Shown piece by piece: positions 44,009-52,856 of a stretch of 64,000 nucleotides of DNA. The stretch's first letter is position 1. Every line of letters starts with the position of its first letter. The position numbers and the translations under genes were made by a program. Below the pieces are notes generated by a model. That model did not search any database, was not told where the DNA came from, and was given only the letters and a program-made list of their open reading frames with translations. The DNA is from JALZOC01 sp035758845. GTDB lineage: Bacteria > Acidobacteriota > Vicinamibacteria > Vicinamibacterales > 2-12-FULL-66-21. Location of the stretch: assembly GCA_035758845.1 (NCBI GenBank), contig DASTVZ010000164.1, forward strand, positions 6,484 through 70,483, written 5' to 3'.

Positions 44009-45802
44009 TCAAAACGTGATCCGCAACATCGTCAGCGCAAAATTGAGAACCGCCCCGGTTCCAATGGCAATGACGGTGACCGCCGCGAGAATCGCCATGC
44101 CGGTGCGAACGCCGCGCTCGCGAACGATCATCAGCAGATTCGCAACGCATGGCACGAACAGCGTCATTACCGTCAACGCGATCACCGATTGCACCGCCGT
44201 AAGACTGCCATCGTGCGCCATCTTGAACAGACCGGCCGCGCCATAGTCACGGCGTAGAAAACCCATGACGAACACACCCGCGGATTCAGATGGCAACCCC
44301 AGTGCACCCGTCACCAGTGGACGCGTCGCACTCGTCAGCAAATCCAGCGCGCCAATCCGATCGAGCACAAACAGCAACGCCGTGCCGACCAGAAACAGGG
44401 GAACCGCCTCACCGAGATACCACCGGACACGAAGCGCTGTTTTCGTCGCAAGATTTCCCATTCGTGGAAGCCGAATCGGAGGCAGTTCCAGGATGAAATC
44501 CGATCGATCGCCAGGAAGCGCGCGCGCGGCAAGAAATCCGACCACCACCATCTGCGACAGGACGACACCGAAAAGGAGCACGAGCGCCCACAACGAGATG
44601 CCGCCGAGAATGCCCATGATTGTCGCGAGCTGGGCCGAACAAGGGACGCCGAGGGCAAGCAGCGTAATCGCGATCAGCCGTTCTTTCGGCGTCCCGAGGA
44701 TGCGAGTGGTCATCGTCGCCATCGTGTCGCATCCGAGGCCAAGCACCATCGGCAGCACAGCCTTGCCATTGAGTCCCATCGACCGGAACAATCGATCGCT
44801 GAAGATCGCGAGGCGTGGGATGTAGCCGCTGTCTTCGAGAAAACCGAACATCAGAAAGAACGTCGTCACCACGGGCAGCACGATGGCCATCGCATAGGTG
44901 AGTCCCATGGTGATCAGGCCGTAATTGCCGACGAGGAAGTCACGTATCAGCGGCACCGGGATATAGCCGGCAACGATCGTCGCGGCCGGATTGATGAATC
45001 CGTCGAACACACCCTCTTCGAGCGCGCCGACGAGCGTTTGCGCGCCGAACACGCCAACAAACAGGTAGGTGGCATACAGGACGAGCGCAAGAATTGGCAG
45101 GCCGGTCAACGGCTCCCGCACAGCACGATTGATGGCTTCACGGACACGGCTTGCTGACACGACGTTCATCCGCCGGAACTTCGCAGCCGTCGAACTCGCC
45201 CAGTCCACATGACTCACGCTTGCGGACCGGTTGCCCAGGACTCGAGTGGCAGAGGTCAACGCGTCACGCAGCTCGGCGATGCCTCGTCCGTCAGGCGCAA
45301 CGGCCTCAATCACAGGGATGCCCAGGTGTTCCGACAACCCAGTGGTGTCGATCGTGATCCCGCGAGCATCCGCCTCGTCCACCATGTTGAGTACGAGGAT
45401 CATCGGCAGGCGGGTGTCGGCAAGCTGCGATGTCAACATCAGCGCGCGTCGCAGATTTCTGGCATCCGCGACCTGCACTATCAATTCAGCACCGCCGGTC
45501 GCGAGCAGACGTTTCGTGATCCGCTCGTCTTCGCTCAACGCGCCCTCGAGCGTGTTCATCCCGGGCGTATCGATGACGTCGCATACTTCGGCGCCAATCA
45601 GCGCCCGTCCCGTGGTCATCGTCACCGTCGTCCCTGGATAATTTGAAACCGTCGCGTAGCGTCCGGTGAGCCGCCCGAACACGACGCTCTTGCCGACGTT
45701 CGGGTTGCCGACGAGCGCGATTCTTAGAGGGTGTGAGCGAAGACGCAGCAAAGGCGCGCGACGCGACGAGATTGTCGCATCTGGAATCATCGGGCAGGGC
45801 AT
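44009..45802 (-). CDS. feoB: Ferrous iron permease FeoB
   Basis: A 597-residue FeoB: N-terminal G domain with GNPNVGKS, DTPGMNTLEG and NMVD, a short GDI-like helical region, then about eight membrane segments with the two Gate motifs (VLGLGCDTMATMTTRILG and LGVPCSAQLA). It is shorter than the roughly 770 residues of E. coli FeoB but the order is complete. It imports Fe(II) using GTP/ATP hydrolysis. Start 45802 or 45790; there is no strong ribosome site. A sigma-54 type promoter ends only 12 bases before 45802, so the mRNA may be nearly leaderless. Confidence 0.93.
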   Translation of the reverse strand: MPCPMIPDATISSRRAPLLRLRSHPLRIALVGNPNVGKSVVFGRLTGRYATVSNYPGTTVTMTTGRALIGAEVCDVIDTPGMNTLEGALSEDERITKRLLATGGAELIVQVADARNLRRALMLTSQLADTRLPMILVLNMVDEADARGITIDTTGLSEHLGIPVIEAVAPDGRGIAELRDALTSATRVLGNRSASVSHVDWASSTAAKFRRMNVVSASRVREAINRAVREPLTGLPILALVLYATYLFVGVFGAQTLVGALEEGVFDGFINPAATIVAGYIPVPLIRDFLVGNYGLITMGLTYAMAIVLPVVTTFFLMFGFLEDSGYIPRLAIFSDRLFRSMGLNGKAVLPMVLGLGCDTMATMTTRILGTPKERLIAITLLALGVPCSAQLATIMGILGGISLWALVLLFGVVLSQMVVVGFLAARALPGDRSDFILELPPIRLPRMGNLATKTALRVRWYLGEAVPLFLVGTALLFVLDRIGALDLLTSATRPLVTGALGLPSESAGVFVMGFLRRDYGAAGLFKMAHDGSLTAVQSVIALTVMTLFVPCVANLLMIVRERGVRTGMAILAAVTVIAIGTGAVLNFALTMLRITF

Positions 45803-45813
45803 ACACCGCCTTG

Positions 45814-45829
45814 CGCAAGCAAGGTACCG
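45814..45829 (-). promoter_or_regulatory. Sigma-54 type promoter for feoB
   Basis: Minus strand CGGTACCTTGCTTGCG: GG-N10-GC with TTGC at -12. It directly adjoins the palindrome at 45830-45843. Confidence 0.5.
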
Positions 45830-45882
45830 TCCGATTTTCCGGCGATTTTTGTGTATTTGTTGGTGAGTGCCGGAAAATCGGC
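45830..45882. promoter_or_regulatory. Two palindromic sites upstream of feoB
   Basis: tCCGATTTTCCGGC (45830-45843) and GCCGGAAAATCGGc (45869-45882) are variants of the GCCGG-N4-CCGGC site. They are also exact complements of each other over 12 bases (CCGATTTTCCGG), so the leader region could form a hairpin with a 25-base loop. Confidence 0.5.
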
Positions 45883-45897
45883 AGCCCTTGCGCAAAG

Positions 45898-46020
45898 CGA
45901 AAAGTGAAAGGTGAAAGGCAAAAGGTAGATCCCAACGCGGCAACCTACCTTTTACCTTCTACCTTTACCTTCTACCTCTTACCTTTTACCTTTTACTTTT
46001 GCCTTTTACCTTTTACCTTC
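45898..46020. repeat. Degenerate TTTTACC/TTCTACC low-complexity repeat after mtrB
   Basis: About seventy bases of degenerate 6-8-base units (ttttacc, ttctacc, ctttacc) with a purine-rich complement just before it (aaagtgaaaggtgaaaggcaaaagg). The two halves can pair into a long imperfect hairpin directly after the mtrB stop, between mtrB and the feoB regulatory region; possible transcription terminator by structure. Confidence 0.6.
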
Positions 46021-48267
46021 TTACCAGAGGTAAGACATCCGCAGCCAGACCGTCTGTCCGGTGTACGGACGGTAGTAATAGCCCGAGAGAATCGCGGACG
46101 GGAGATTCAGCTGATTGATGGTCGTGCCGTTCAGCGAAAAGTCCTGTGAACGATACTCCTCGTACCAGTAGCCGGCGCCGAGCGCGACGTTGGCACGGAC
46201 GAAGTACTGAACATCAGCGCGACCGGTCGTCAGCCTGGTCTTGTTCGGAGCCAGTTGCACCACCGGGATCGGATTGAACACATTCCCCGGTCCGTAATTG
46301 ACGCCCGTGGGGATCGTCGAATTGGGTCCGAGGTTGTAGACGTAAGTCGATTTGCCGTCGCTGAGATCGAAGCCGAGTCGGATGTCCGTCTTCGGAATCG
46401 TCTTGACGAAGTCGAGATTTGCCGTGACGGTATCAACCTTGTCATTCGAATCGATGCCCCAGTCGCGAGAGGGATCGTTGAACGACGGGCTCGGCAGCGG
46501 GTTCGACGTGCGCGACCATTGGACCGCGGTGTATTTCTCATGCACGTACTCGACACCAAGCGTCACAGTGTCTCGGGGCACGAGGTCGAACCCAAGCGAG
46601 TAGCTGTTGTTCTTGTTGTCGCGAAGGCCGAAGTACGACTCGCTGTAATCATCGTGGCCGGTGGCGAGCGATGCGTTGAAGCCGAGTGCAGCCACTGGCA
46701 TCACCGTCACGATGACGCTGCTGCGCGTTCGATCGCGATTGGCGATGTCGAAATGCCGTAGCGCGGTCTGTTCTCCGATTTCGGCAAGCAACTCGAAATC
46801 GTCTCCCGATCCCGTGCGCGAGGATTTCTCGACAACGGCTCGAACGGTGAAGTACTGATTCGCCGTGCTATCGATCGACGCGCGGATGGTGTTGTCCGCC
46901 GTCTTTTCGTAAATCCGGAACGTCCGATCGCCTTCTTCGTGCGTGTAGCCGAAGTTCAACGACGCGAACTGGAATGGCGTATACGAGGCGTCCAGATCCA
47001 GCGTCTGCCGCTTGATGTCGAGCGGTTCGCTCTCCTTCGCCGCACCGAGTGTATTGTCGGCCACGACCATCGAGGAGATGAAGAATGACGGCGTCCGCGT
47101 ATCGTAGTCGTAGTAGCGGTACTTCGCATTCAACCAGAGGTACTCGGTCGGCCGCGAATTGAGCGTGTAGACCATTGACAGCGTTCGCGCTTCCGCTTCT
47201 GCAGTCGAACGTTCGAGCACAGGAGCGACAAGCGCGGTATTGACCGTCGCCGGTAACAGCGCCTGGTTCTGTGACGAGTTGCCAACTGAAATAGCCGCCG
47301 AGGCTCTGGTCCGCCCCGGCAGTCCATAGCGGCCGTTGAGATTCACCATCTGCAGGGTGTTGCTCGGCCAGGTTGACATCTGCCCGACCGACGGTCCGCC
47401 AGAGATGTCAGTGTAGCGAAGTGGATTGTCGAATCGATAGGCGTTGATTTGGTTGTTGTACCAAGACCCGTCGTAACCGACGCTCAACAGCCCCTTCGCG
47501 TTGGCGAATTCGATCGCCGCCTTGACGTCGGTCGTGCGATCGTTCAGCGGGACCTCGGATTCGATGGTGTTCGAGAACCCGAAGTTGAGGCTCTGCAGAT
47601 TGAAGCCGTCGCGCATGCTGTTCCGCACGGCGAATTTCACATCGATGTCGCGGGTTGCGGAATACGTCAGATTGAACAGGGCATTCTCGCGCTGGGTGCG
47701 GGCGTTGAACGGCAACGCCTGATTGATGACTCCGGCTATCGTCGTCGCTCCTGACTCGATCCCTCGCTGGATGTTATCGTCAATCGTAAACTGGCCCGTC
47801 TTCGACACGGTATACAACGTCTTCGTGTCGTCGCTGATGAACAACGGAATCTCGTTCCACTCGCCATCGACCTTGAGCTTGCCGATCGACTGGAACTCGG
47901 CGAAGTACCGCTGATCGCGATACCCCACGTTGTTCGCTTCCGCATGCCACAACGTGGTCTCCGTGACGTTCTCGAAGCGAAGACCAGACAGAAATGCCCC
48001 CTCGCGCCAGTCCTTGAAACGGTAGTAGCGCGAGGCATCGCCGTCGACCGAGCTGTTGCGGAACCCGAAGTCGATGGTGCCAAGCCTCGGTGTCGACGTC
48101 ACCGGAATGTCTGGCGAGGGCTTGGCCGTCGGCGCGCCCTGCGTCGGGGCCGGGGTCGTCGCCTGCGCGTTCGCAGGTGACGGTGTGGTGCCGGTGTCCT
48201 GCGCGGAGGCGAGGGCTGCAGAGGTCAGCAGCAGCGCTCCGATCAGAATCATCGTTCTGGTGCGCAT
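46021..48267 (-). CDS. mtrB: MtrB/PioB-type outer-membrane beta-barrel porin of a decahaem conduit
   Basis: A 748-residue protein with a signal peptide (MILIGALLLTSAALASA), a low-complexity Thr/Pro/Ala stretch and then alternating amphipathic strands to the C-terminal tryptophan (RMSYLW), typical of outer-membrane barrels. TIDFGFRNSSVDGDASRYYRFKDWREG near residue 65 and the strand pattern match the MtrB/PioB family, which sheathes an MtrA/PioA decahaem cytochrome and moves electrons through the outer membrane. It follows the decahaem gene by 14 bases with a GGAGGA ribosome site. Start at 48267, since upstream codons belong to the overlapping mtrA reading region. Confidence 0.88.
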   Translation of the reverse strand: MRTRTMILIGALLLTSAALASAQDTGTTPSPANAQATTPAPTQGAPTAKPSPDIPVTSTPRLGTIDFGFRNSSVDGDASRYYRFKDWREGAFLSGLRFENVTETTLWHAEANNVGYRDQRYFAEFQSIGKLKVDGEWNEIPLFISDDTKTLYTVSKTGQFTIDDNIQRGIESGATTIAGVINQALPFNARTQRENALFNLTYSATRDIDVKFAVRNSMRDGFNLQSLNFGFSNTIESEVPLNDRTTDVKAAIEFANAKGLLSVGYDGSWYNNQINAYRFDNPLRYTDISGGPSVGQMSTWPSNTLQMVNLNGRYGLPGRTRASAAISVGNSSQNQALLPATVNTALVAPVLERSTAEAEARTLSMVYTLNSRPTEYLWLNAKYRYYDYDTRTPSFFISSMVVADNTLGAAKESEPLDIKRQTLDLDASYTPFQFASLNFGYTHEEGDRTFRIYEKTADNTIRASIDSTANQYFTVRAVVEKSSRTGSGDDFELLAEIGEQTALRHFDIANRDRTRSSVIVTVMPVAALGFNASLATGHDDYSESYFGLRDNKNNSYSLGFDLVPRDTVTLGVEYVHEKYTAVQWSRTSNPLPSPSFNDPSRDWGIDSNDKVDTVTANLDFVKTIPKTDIRLGFDLSDGKSTYVYNLGPNSTIPTGVNYGPGNVFNPIPVVQLAPNKTRLTTGRADVQYFVRANVALGAGYWYEEYRSQDFSLNGTTINQLNLPSAILSGYYYRPYTGQTVWLRMSYLW

Positions 48268-48281
48268 AGCATCCTCCTCCC

Positions 48282-49283
48282 TCACCTGAAGAAGACCGCG
48301 CCGGACGGATGATTCGAACCATGAATCATCGCGTGGCAGTTGACGCACGAGCGCCCGACGGCCCGGTTGCTCTTGTTCACATTGATTTGCGTGTTCTCGT
48401 AGATGGTCGCCGGATGCCGGCTCGCGATGTGGCACCGCTGACAGAGCATCGGCAGTTTCGCGACCAGCATCCGCTCGTTGTTCGAGCCGTGCGGGTCGTG
48501 GCACGAGACGCAGTTCTCCCGGCCGGCTGCATGCTCCCACAGGAACGGGCCGCGCTTTTCCGCATGACAGGTCGCGCATGCTTCGTTGATCGAATTCCCT
48601 TCACGAAGCATCTTCACGTTCTGCGATCCGTGCGGGTTGTGGCAGGTCGTACATTCCAGCTTGCCTTCCCGCACCGGCATATGCGAAGAGCGGTGGACCT
48701 TCGCCACCTCACGCTTGTGACATTGCACGCAGGTTTCAGTGACCGTGACTTTTTTCAGCTGCGCATCGAGGGATTTCGATTCGTGCACGCTGTGGCAGGT
48801 CGTGCACGACATGTTGCGTGAGTCGTGCTTGCTGCCGGCCCAGTTGTTGTGTTCGCTGCGGGCGTGGCAGGTCGTGCAGGTCTCGCCCACCTGGCGCGGC
48901 GCCATCTTCGTGAAGTCCTTGATGTGGCCGTCGCCATCGGCGTCCACGTGCGCTTTACCGGGACCGTGGCACGTCTCGCACGTGTTCTTCGCGGCGGGCG
49001 TGCGCAGGTTCTTCGCGCGCCCGTGCGGCGTCTCGTGATAGCCCTTTTGATCCTCGTGGCACTCCAGGCATTTCTCCTCGCCCACGTACTCGCCGGCGTT
49101 GGCCTTCGGATCCGCAGGCGCGGGAGACGTGCTCTTCGACGCCGAAGCAACTGCTTTGTTCGGCGCGATCGAATTGTCCTGTCGTGCGGGCGCGTGCGCG
49201 CCGGCGACGATGACAACACCGAGCCACATCAGCACGGCGCCTATGAGCGTCACGCGTGGACCGGGGGTCTTGAAGTGACCCAT
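48282..49283 (-). CDS. mtrA: MtrA/DmsE-family decahaem cytochrome c
   Basis: A 333-residue exported protein (signal peptide about residues 12-35) with exactly ten CXXCH motifs: CLECH, CETCH, CTTCH, CTTCH, CVQCH, CTTCH, CATCH, CVSCH, CQRCH and CVNCH. The size and haem number fit MtrA/PioA/DmsE, which forms a haem wire inside the MtrB porin. GGGAGGAG precedes the ATG. A sigma-54 type promoter lies about 92-107 bases upstream, and the shared palindrome about 160 bases upstream. Confidence 0.93.
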   Translation of the reverse strand: MGHFKTPGPRVTLIGAVLMWLGVVIVAGAHAPARQDNSIAPNKAVASASKSTSPAPADPKANAGEYVGEEKCLECHEDQKGYHETPHGRAKNLRTPAAKNTCETCHGPGKAHVDADGDGHIKDFTKMAPRQVGETCTTCHARSEHNNWAGSKHDSRNMSCTTCHSVHESKSLDAQLKKVTVTETCVQCHKREVAKVHRSSHMPVREGKLECTTCHNPHGSQNVKMLREGNSINEACATCHAEKRGPFLWEHAAGRENCVSCHDPHGSNNERMLVAKLPMLCQRCHIASRHPATIYENTQINVNKSNRAVGRSCVNCHAMIHGSNHPSGAVFFR

Positions 49284-49374
49284 GTCTCCTCCCTTCTACG
49301 TCTTCGGGACCGAGCCCAATCGAGACCGAGTGGCGAACCGCTCCGACGCGCTCCCGAGGCGTCGCCTGCAGGGC

Positions 49375-49390
49375 AGCAAGCGAGGTGCCC
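49375..49390 (-). promoter_or_regulatory. Sigma-54 type promoter for mtrAB
   Basis: Minus strand GGGCACCTCGCTTGCT, almost the consensus TGGCACG-N4-TTGCW. Transcription would start near 49363, giving an 80-base leader. Confidence 0.7.
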
Positions 49391-49442
49391 GCGGCTAAGG
49401 TGTTGTAAACGGGGGACTTAGCTTTTGGCAGGAAGGAAAACC

Positions 49443-49456
49443 GCCGGATTTCCGGC
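49443..49456. promoter_or_regulatory. GCCGG-N4-CCGGC palindrome upstream of mtrAB
   Basis: GCCGGATTTCCGGC, identical to the site at 38808-38821; arms extend to 7 bases each side (49441-49458). It lies 53 bases upstream of the -24 element. Confidence 0.6.
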
Positions 49457-49591
49457 GGCGCCCGTGAAATACGCGGAACACGGTCGCGAGAATACGGCGG
49501 TCGAACGTCGTGAGGGCGATTGCTATACTCAAACACTCTAGACGCAAAACCAAAAGGCGGTCTCGGTCGCTCGTCAACCGATTCTTCAACA

Positions 49592-50047
49592 ATGCTCATT
49601 CACGAACTCACGCCCGCCGATTGCGCTGATGTCCTGTCTCGATCGCACCTTGCGCACCTGGCGTGTTGTTACAGGAACCAACCGTACGTCGTCCCGGTCT
49701 CGATCACCTACGATCCGCGTCATGCGTGCCTGTTCAGTTTTTCGTCGCTCGGGAGGAAAGTGGAGTGGATGCGCGAGAATCCGAACGTGTGCCTCGAGGT
49801 CGAAGACGTCGATGATCGTTTTCACTGGACGACCATCGTCGTGTTTGGCCGTTACGACGAAATCACCGATTCTCCCGACCACAGAGACTTACGCCAGCGG
49901 GCCTTACACTTATTGAACGAACGGTCGCGTTGGTGGCTGCCCGGCGCCGCCAAGCCTGGCGGCACCGATCATCATGGCGTGGTGCTCTATCGGATCCACA
50001 TCGATCGCTTGACCGGAAGACGAACGACACGGAACGACGCGAAGTAA
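49592..50047 (+). CDS. Pyridoxamine 5'-phosphate oxidase-like flavin-binding protein
   Basis: A 151-residue split-barrel protein: MLIHELTPADCADVLSRSHLA, YVVPVSITYDPRHACLFSFSSLGRKVEWM and NPNVCLEVEDVDDRFHWTTIVVFGRYDEI. These match the PNPOx-like, FMN-binding nitroimidazole-resistance (NimA-like) group. It likely binds flavin or haem and reduces small molecules; substrate unknown. Start 49592 is chosen since the family begins here. A TATACT at about 49532 could be a -10 box. Confidence 0.85.
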   Translation: MLIHELTPADCADVLSRSHLAHLACCYRNQPYVVPVSITYDPRHACLFSFSSLGRKVEWMRENPNVCLEVEDVDDRFHWTTIVVFGRYDEITDSPDHRDLRQRALHLLNERSRWWLPGAAKPGGTDHHGVVLYRIHIDRLTGRRTTRNDAK

Positions 50048-50057
50048 TGGTCAAGCG

Positions 50058-50496
50058 TCAGCGCTCTGCGGCTTCATGCGCGCTGAGCGAACGCGTGTAC
50101 GCCACGACAGCGGCCAGATCCGCTCCCTTCAACGACGGATTGCTTGGCATCAGCGGCATGTTCTTCATCGCGCCGCCGTACTGAATCACCTTCGCGATAT
50201 CCTCGTCGCTCAGCGTGCTCATGTACAGCGGGTCGGTGTGATTGCGCGGCTTCGGATTGTAGGCTGCCGCCGCGGGGCCGTCGCCTTTGCCCTGGTCGCC
50301 GTGGCATGGGGTGCAATTCACCTTATATAACTGCCGGCCGCGATCGATCGATGCCCGGCGGTGCCGCCGCTGTTGACGATGGGGACTTTGACACGGCGGT
50401 GTTTTCCTCCTCCGTGCCGCAGCCAGCGGCGACGACCGCCGTCGCCGCAAGCGCTGTTGCCGCAAGCACTCGAAAAACCTGTCGCACGATGATCAT
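50058..50496 (-). pseudogene. Cytochrome c lipoprotein disrupted by a 4-bp duplication
   Basis: The N-terminal part (MIIVRQVFRVLAATALAATA, lipobox AAGC, linker to GIDRSRP) is in one frame, and the haem part (IDRGRQLYKVNCTPCHGDQG, ending SLSAHEAAER) is in another. The join at 50342-50352 reads GATCGATCGAT; removing one 4-base unit restores GIDRGRQLYKVN. The intact product would be a membrane-tethered monohaem cytochrome c (CTPCH) of about 145 residues with a late methionine pair. The break may be a real mutation or a read error. It is the last gene after nosD on the minus strand. Confidence 0.75.
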
Positions 50497-50598
50497 GATG
50501 ACGGGGCCTCCTCGGTCCTGATAATGACGTTTGCTGATGAATGAACACGTGTATTCGCTGCCGATCGACGGCATCCCAAACGGAACCGCCTGGCGCAC

Positions 50599-51864
50599 CT
50601 ATCTGGGGCTTCCGCCTTCAGGCGGAAGTTTCATCATCAACGGCGCCCGATCGACGAGCACCGGCTCGCGGCGCCCGAGCGGAAACATCCGGGCGGTGGC
50701 TTCAATTGCGAGGTGCGCCGGCGTAAACAGGAATGCCTGCACTCCAGCGTTGCGCTGCAGCAGCGCGTCGATGACGCCGTCAATCACGTGAGGGATATCG
50801 CCAATGCCATCGCCGTTGGCGTCGAAGCCGCGGTACTCACTCCACGAATTGCCACGTCCTTCATGCGACCAGCGCGTCGAGGGAGAAATGCGCGATCCGA
50901 GAGACCGTACGTCCGTCAGATTGTCGGCGAACCGGTTACCCGCGACGGTCATGACCGCAGTGGCCTGGAGCGCAATGCCGACACCGTTGCCGGCAATCGT
51001 GTTGCCCGCGAACTGAGCCTGACTGGATGGCTGGACAGCAACCCCTTCGGCGTAGACGCCGATCAGATTCGAACGAATGATGTTGTCGGTGGCAATCAGG
51101 TTGTCGATGTCCTTCAGCAGCAATCCGTAGGCTGACGATCCGTCTCGATGCCGTTCGATCCGATTGCCGCGCAGCTCCAGGCGATCGGACAGCATTAGTG
51201 CTGCACCCAACAGATTGGCTGAAAGTTGATTGCCCAGGATCTTCGCGTCGCGCGAATACATTGAATGGACGCCGTACCTGCACCGCGTGATCTCGTTGTT
51301 CTCCACCAGGACGCCGTCGGTGAACGACAGATAGATGCCGTCGCGGGCGTCAGAGATCTGATTGCCGATGAAACGGCTGTTCTGGGTATTCCAGACGTTG
51401 AGACCGTGTCCCGGGCGTGCGCCACGGTGCTCGCCCGGGATAACGCGGTTCCGCTGAATCAGGTGACCGGTTCCTCCCGACAGGTGAATGCCAAAGTAGA
51501 CATCCTCGACGGTGTTGTCTTCGATCACGTGGCCGTTGCCGCTTGCAGACACCCCCGCGGCTTCTTCAGTGACCTGGCGGCCGCTGTTTCGGATTGCGAA
51601 GCCGCGGAGCACAACACTGTCACCCGCGATGGTGACGACACTGCCCTTTCCCTGACCATCGATGACCGGGTTGCCGCGTCCCACCACCGTCAACGGTCCC
51701 CTGATCACGACGGCCCCTTGATACACACCCTGCTCCACGACAACGGTGCCGCCGCGAGGTGTGGCGTCGAGCCGCTGCTGAAGCGTTTGCGCATTGGCAC
51801 CCGTCGCAACTCCCACGACGAGTAACGCGGACGCCGCGGTCGCGATGATCCGTGGTTGAACCAC
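50599..51864 (-). CDS. nosD: NosD-type periplasmic copper-binding accessory protein
   Basis: A right-handed beta-helix protein of about 421 residues with signal peptide (IIATAASALLVVGVATGANA), CASH-type repeats (GFAIRNSGR, NTVEDVYFGIHLSGG, GLNVWNTQNSRFIGNQISDARDGIYL) and the NosD ending RGNSWSEYRGFDANGDGIGDIPH and PVLVDRAPL. NosD helps assemble the copper centres of nitrous oxide reductase. The start is uncertain: the frame is open upstream to 51933 and that stretch (LVLAFGGRIIAGRTTR) looks like the lost C-terminus of the adjacent membrane protein; GTG 51864 is taken. No nosZ is visible. Confidence 0.85.
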   Translation of the reverse strand: MVQPRIIATAASALLVVGVATGANAQTLQQRLDATPRGGTVVVEQGVYQGAVVIRGPLTVVGRGNPVIDGQGKGSVVTIAGDSVVLRGFAIRNSGRQVTEEAAGVSASGNGHVIEDNTVEDVYFGIHLSGGTGHLIQRNRVIPGEHRGARPGHGLNVWNTQNSRFIGNQISDARDGIYLSFTDGVLVENNEITRCRYGVHSMYSRDAKILGNQLSANLLGAALMLSDRLELRGNRIERHRDGSSAYGLLLKDIDNLIATDNIIRSNLIGVYAEGVAVQPSSQAQFAGNTIAGNGVGIALQATAVMTVAGNRFADNLTDVRSLGSRISPSTRWSHEGRGNSWSEYRGFDANGDGIGDIPHVIDGVIDALLQRNAGVQAFLFTPAHLAIEATARMFPLGRREPVLVDRAPLMMKLPPEGGSPR

Positions 51865-51866
51865 GG
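51850..51866. repeat. Short perfect palindrome at the nosD start
   Basis: ccgtggtt-g-aaccacgg overlaps the candidate GTG start of nosD and could form a hairpin there. Confidence 0.4.
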
Positions 51867-51918
51867 GTGCCGTCCGCGTTGTCCGGCCGGCGATGATGCG
51901 GCCGCCGAACGCAAGCAC

Positions 51919-52388
51919 CAGGGCCGCCGGAATTCATGCAGACCAGCCCCCAGGAAATCGTCGACGTTGTGACGAAGTTGCCAAGTTTTGACACGCCCAG
52001 GATCAGCGGCGTGAACGCGGGCATCCGAATGGGAGCCTTCGGATCGAGGCTGTGCCCGAATCGATAGAGCCACCATTGCAGATCGACAAGGATGCCAATC
52101 GGCATCGCGACAGTTGCCAGGATGACAAGTCGCCGTATCCACCGATTCAGTGGTGCAAGGAGACACAACGCCACGAGGAGCGCAATGCCGATTGGAAACA
52201 TGGCGACTTCGAGCGCGGGACGTGGATCGATCGTCGCCAGGCCGATGTAGTGATTGATGATGTTGATCTCGCGGAGATCGCCCTCTATGCCGGTGCCGTA
52301 GGCGGTAAGGCGAAGGCCGTGACGGTACTGCGGCCCCGTGACTGTTCGCGGGCTCCTATGACCTGGGTCATACTCGGCCGGCCGCTGT
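51919..52388 (-). pseudogene. Truncated, frameshifted membrane protein of the nos-like group
   Basis: In one minus frame the text TGPQYRHGLRLTAYGTGIEG, DLREINIINHYIGLATI and PIGIALLVALCLLAPLNRWI to NFVTTSTISWGLVCMNS is clearly a polytopic membrane protein like those beside nosD in nitrous oxide reductase clusters. It has no start codon before GPQYRHGL and lacks the expected first membrane helix, because the preceding gene occupies that space. At about 51930 the homologous continuation AALVLAFGGRIIAGRTTR moves to the nosD frame. So both ends are damaged. Confidence 0.65.
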
Positions 52389-52856
52389 TTACAACAGGGG
52401 TTTTTCCATCCAGGAGCCACCGCATCCTTCGCTGACGGCGAGGTACCCGTGCCGCAACAAATCCTTGATGCCACTCTCGGGAACGATCACGATTCGGCGG
52501 GATCCCCCCGCGAGCGATGCAATCTCGATCGCGTCGAGCAACGAGTCCATCACCTGCCGTCTGGCGTTCGTGTGATCCACATCGACCGAGCAAGGAATGT
52601 CCACGGCAAAGTCGGGAATCTGCGTTTCGAAGGGGGTTTGTGTATACGTGGCGATGCCAACTGGAACGTCGTCGATCCGGACGAGGATACGGGGCCAATT
52701 GCGGAGTCGATTCAACCGCTCACCGGCTATGCGTCCGGGGAAAAGGCGGCGAACATCAGCGTCGGTCAACCCGCGGGCGTCCGGACCTTCGACTCGGAGA
52801 TCCAGCGTCACGGGCTCGGGCGTCGGCCACGCACCACTAGGTGCTCTGCTTGTCAC
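52389..52856 (-). CDS. Small acetyltransferase-like protein
   Basis: A 155-residue protein. It has LRNWPRILVRIDDVPVGIATY in the centre and ends LLRHGYLAVSEGCGGSWMEK, a C-terminus seen in GNAT-like proteins. A clear acetyl-CoA loop is not obvious (NARRQVMDSLLDAIEIASLAGGSR occupies that place). GTG at 52856 overlaps the regulator stop (GTGA) and GGAGG is 6 bases upstream, so it is coupled to the sigma-54 regulator. Function unknown. Confidence 0.6.
   Translation of the reverse strand: MTSRAPSGAWPTPEPVTLDLRVEGPDARGLTDADVRRLFPGRIAGERLNRLRNWPRILVRIDDVPVGIATYTQTPFETQIPDFAVDIPCSVDVDHTNARRQVMDSLLDAIEIASLAGGSRRIVIVPESGIKDLLRHGYLAVSEGCGGSWMEKPLL

Noticed and set aside
45830..45882. feoB leader hairpin as a riboswitch
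   Set aside because: The pairing is explained by two copies of the regulatory palindrome and would lie upstream of the predicted transcription start.
48268..48579. N-terminal extension of MtrB by about 104 residues
   Set aside because: That stretch is the mtrA coding region read in another frame; the signal peptide and ribosome site support the start at 48267.
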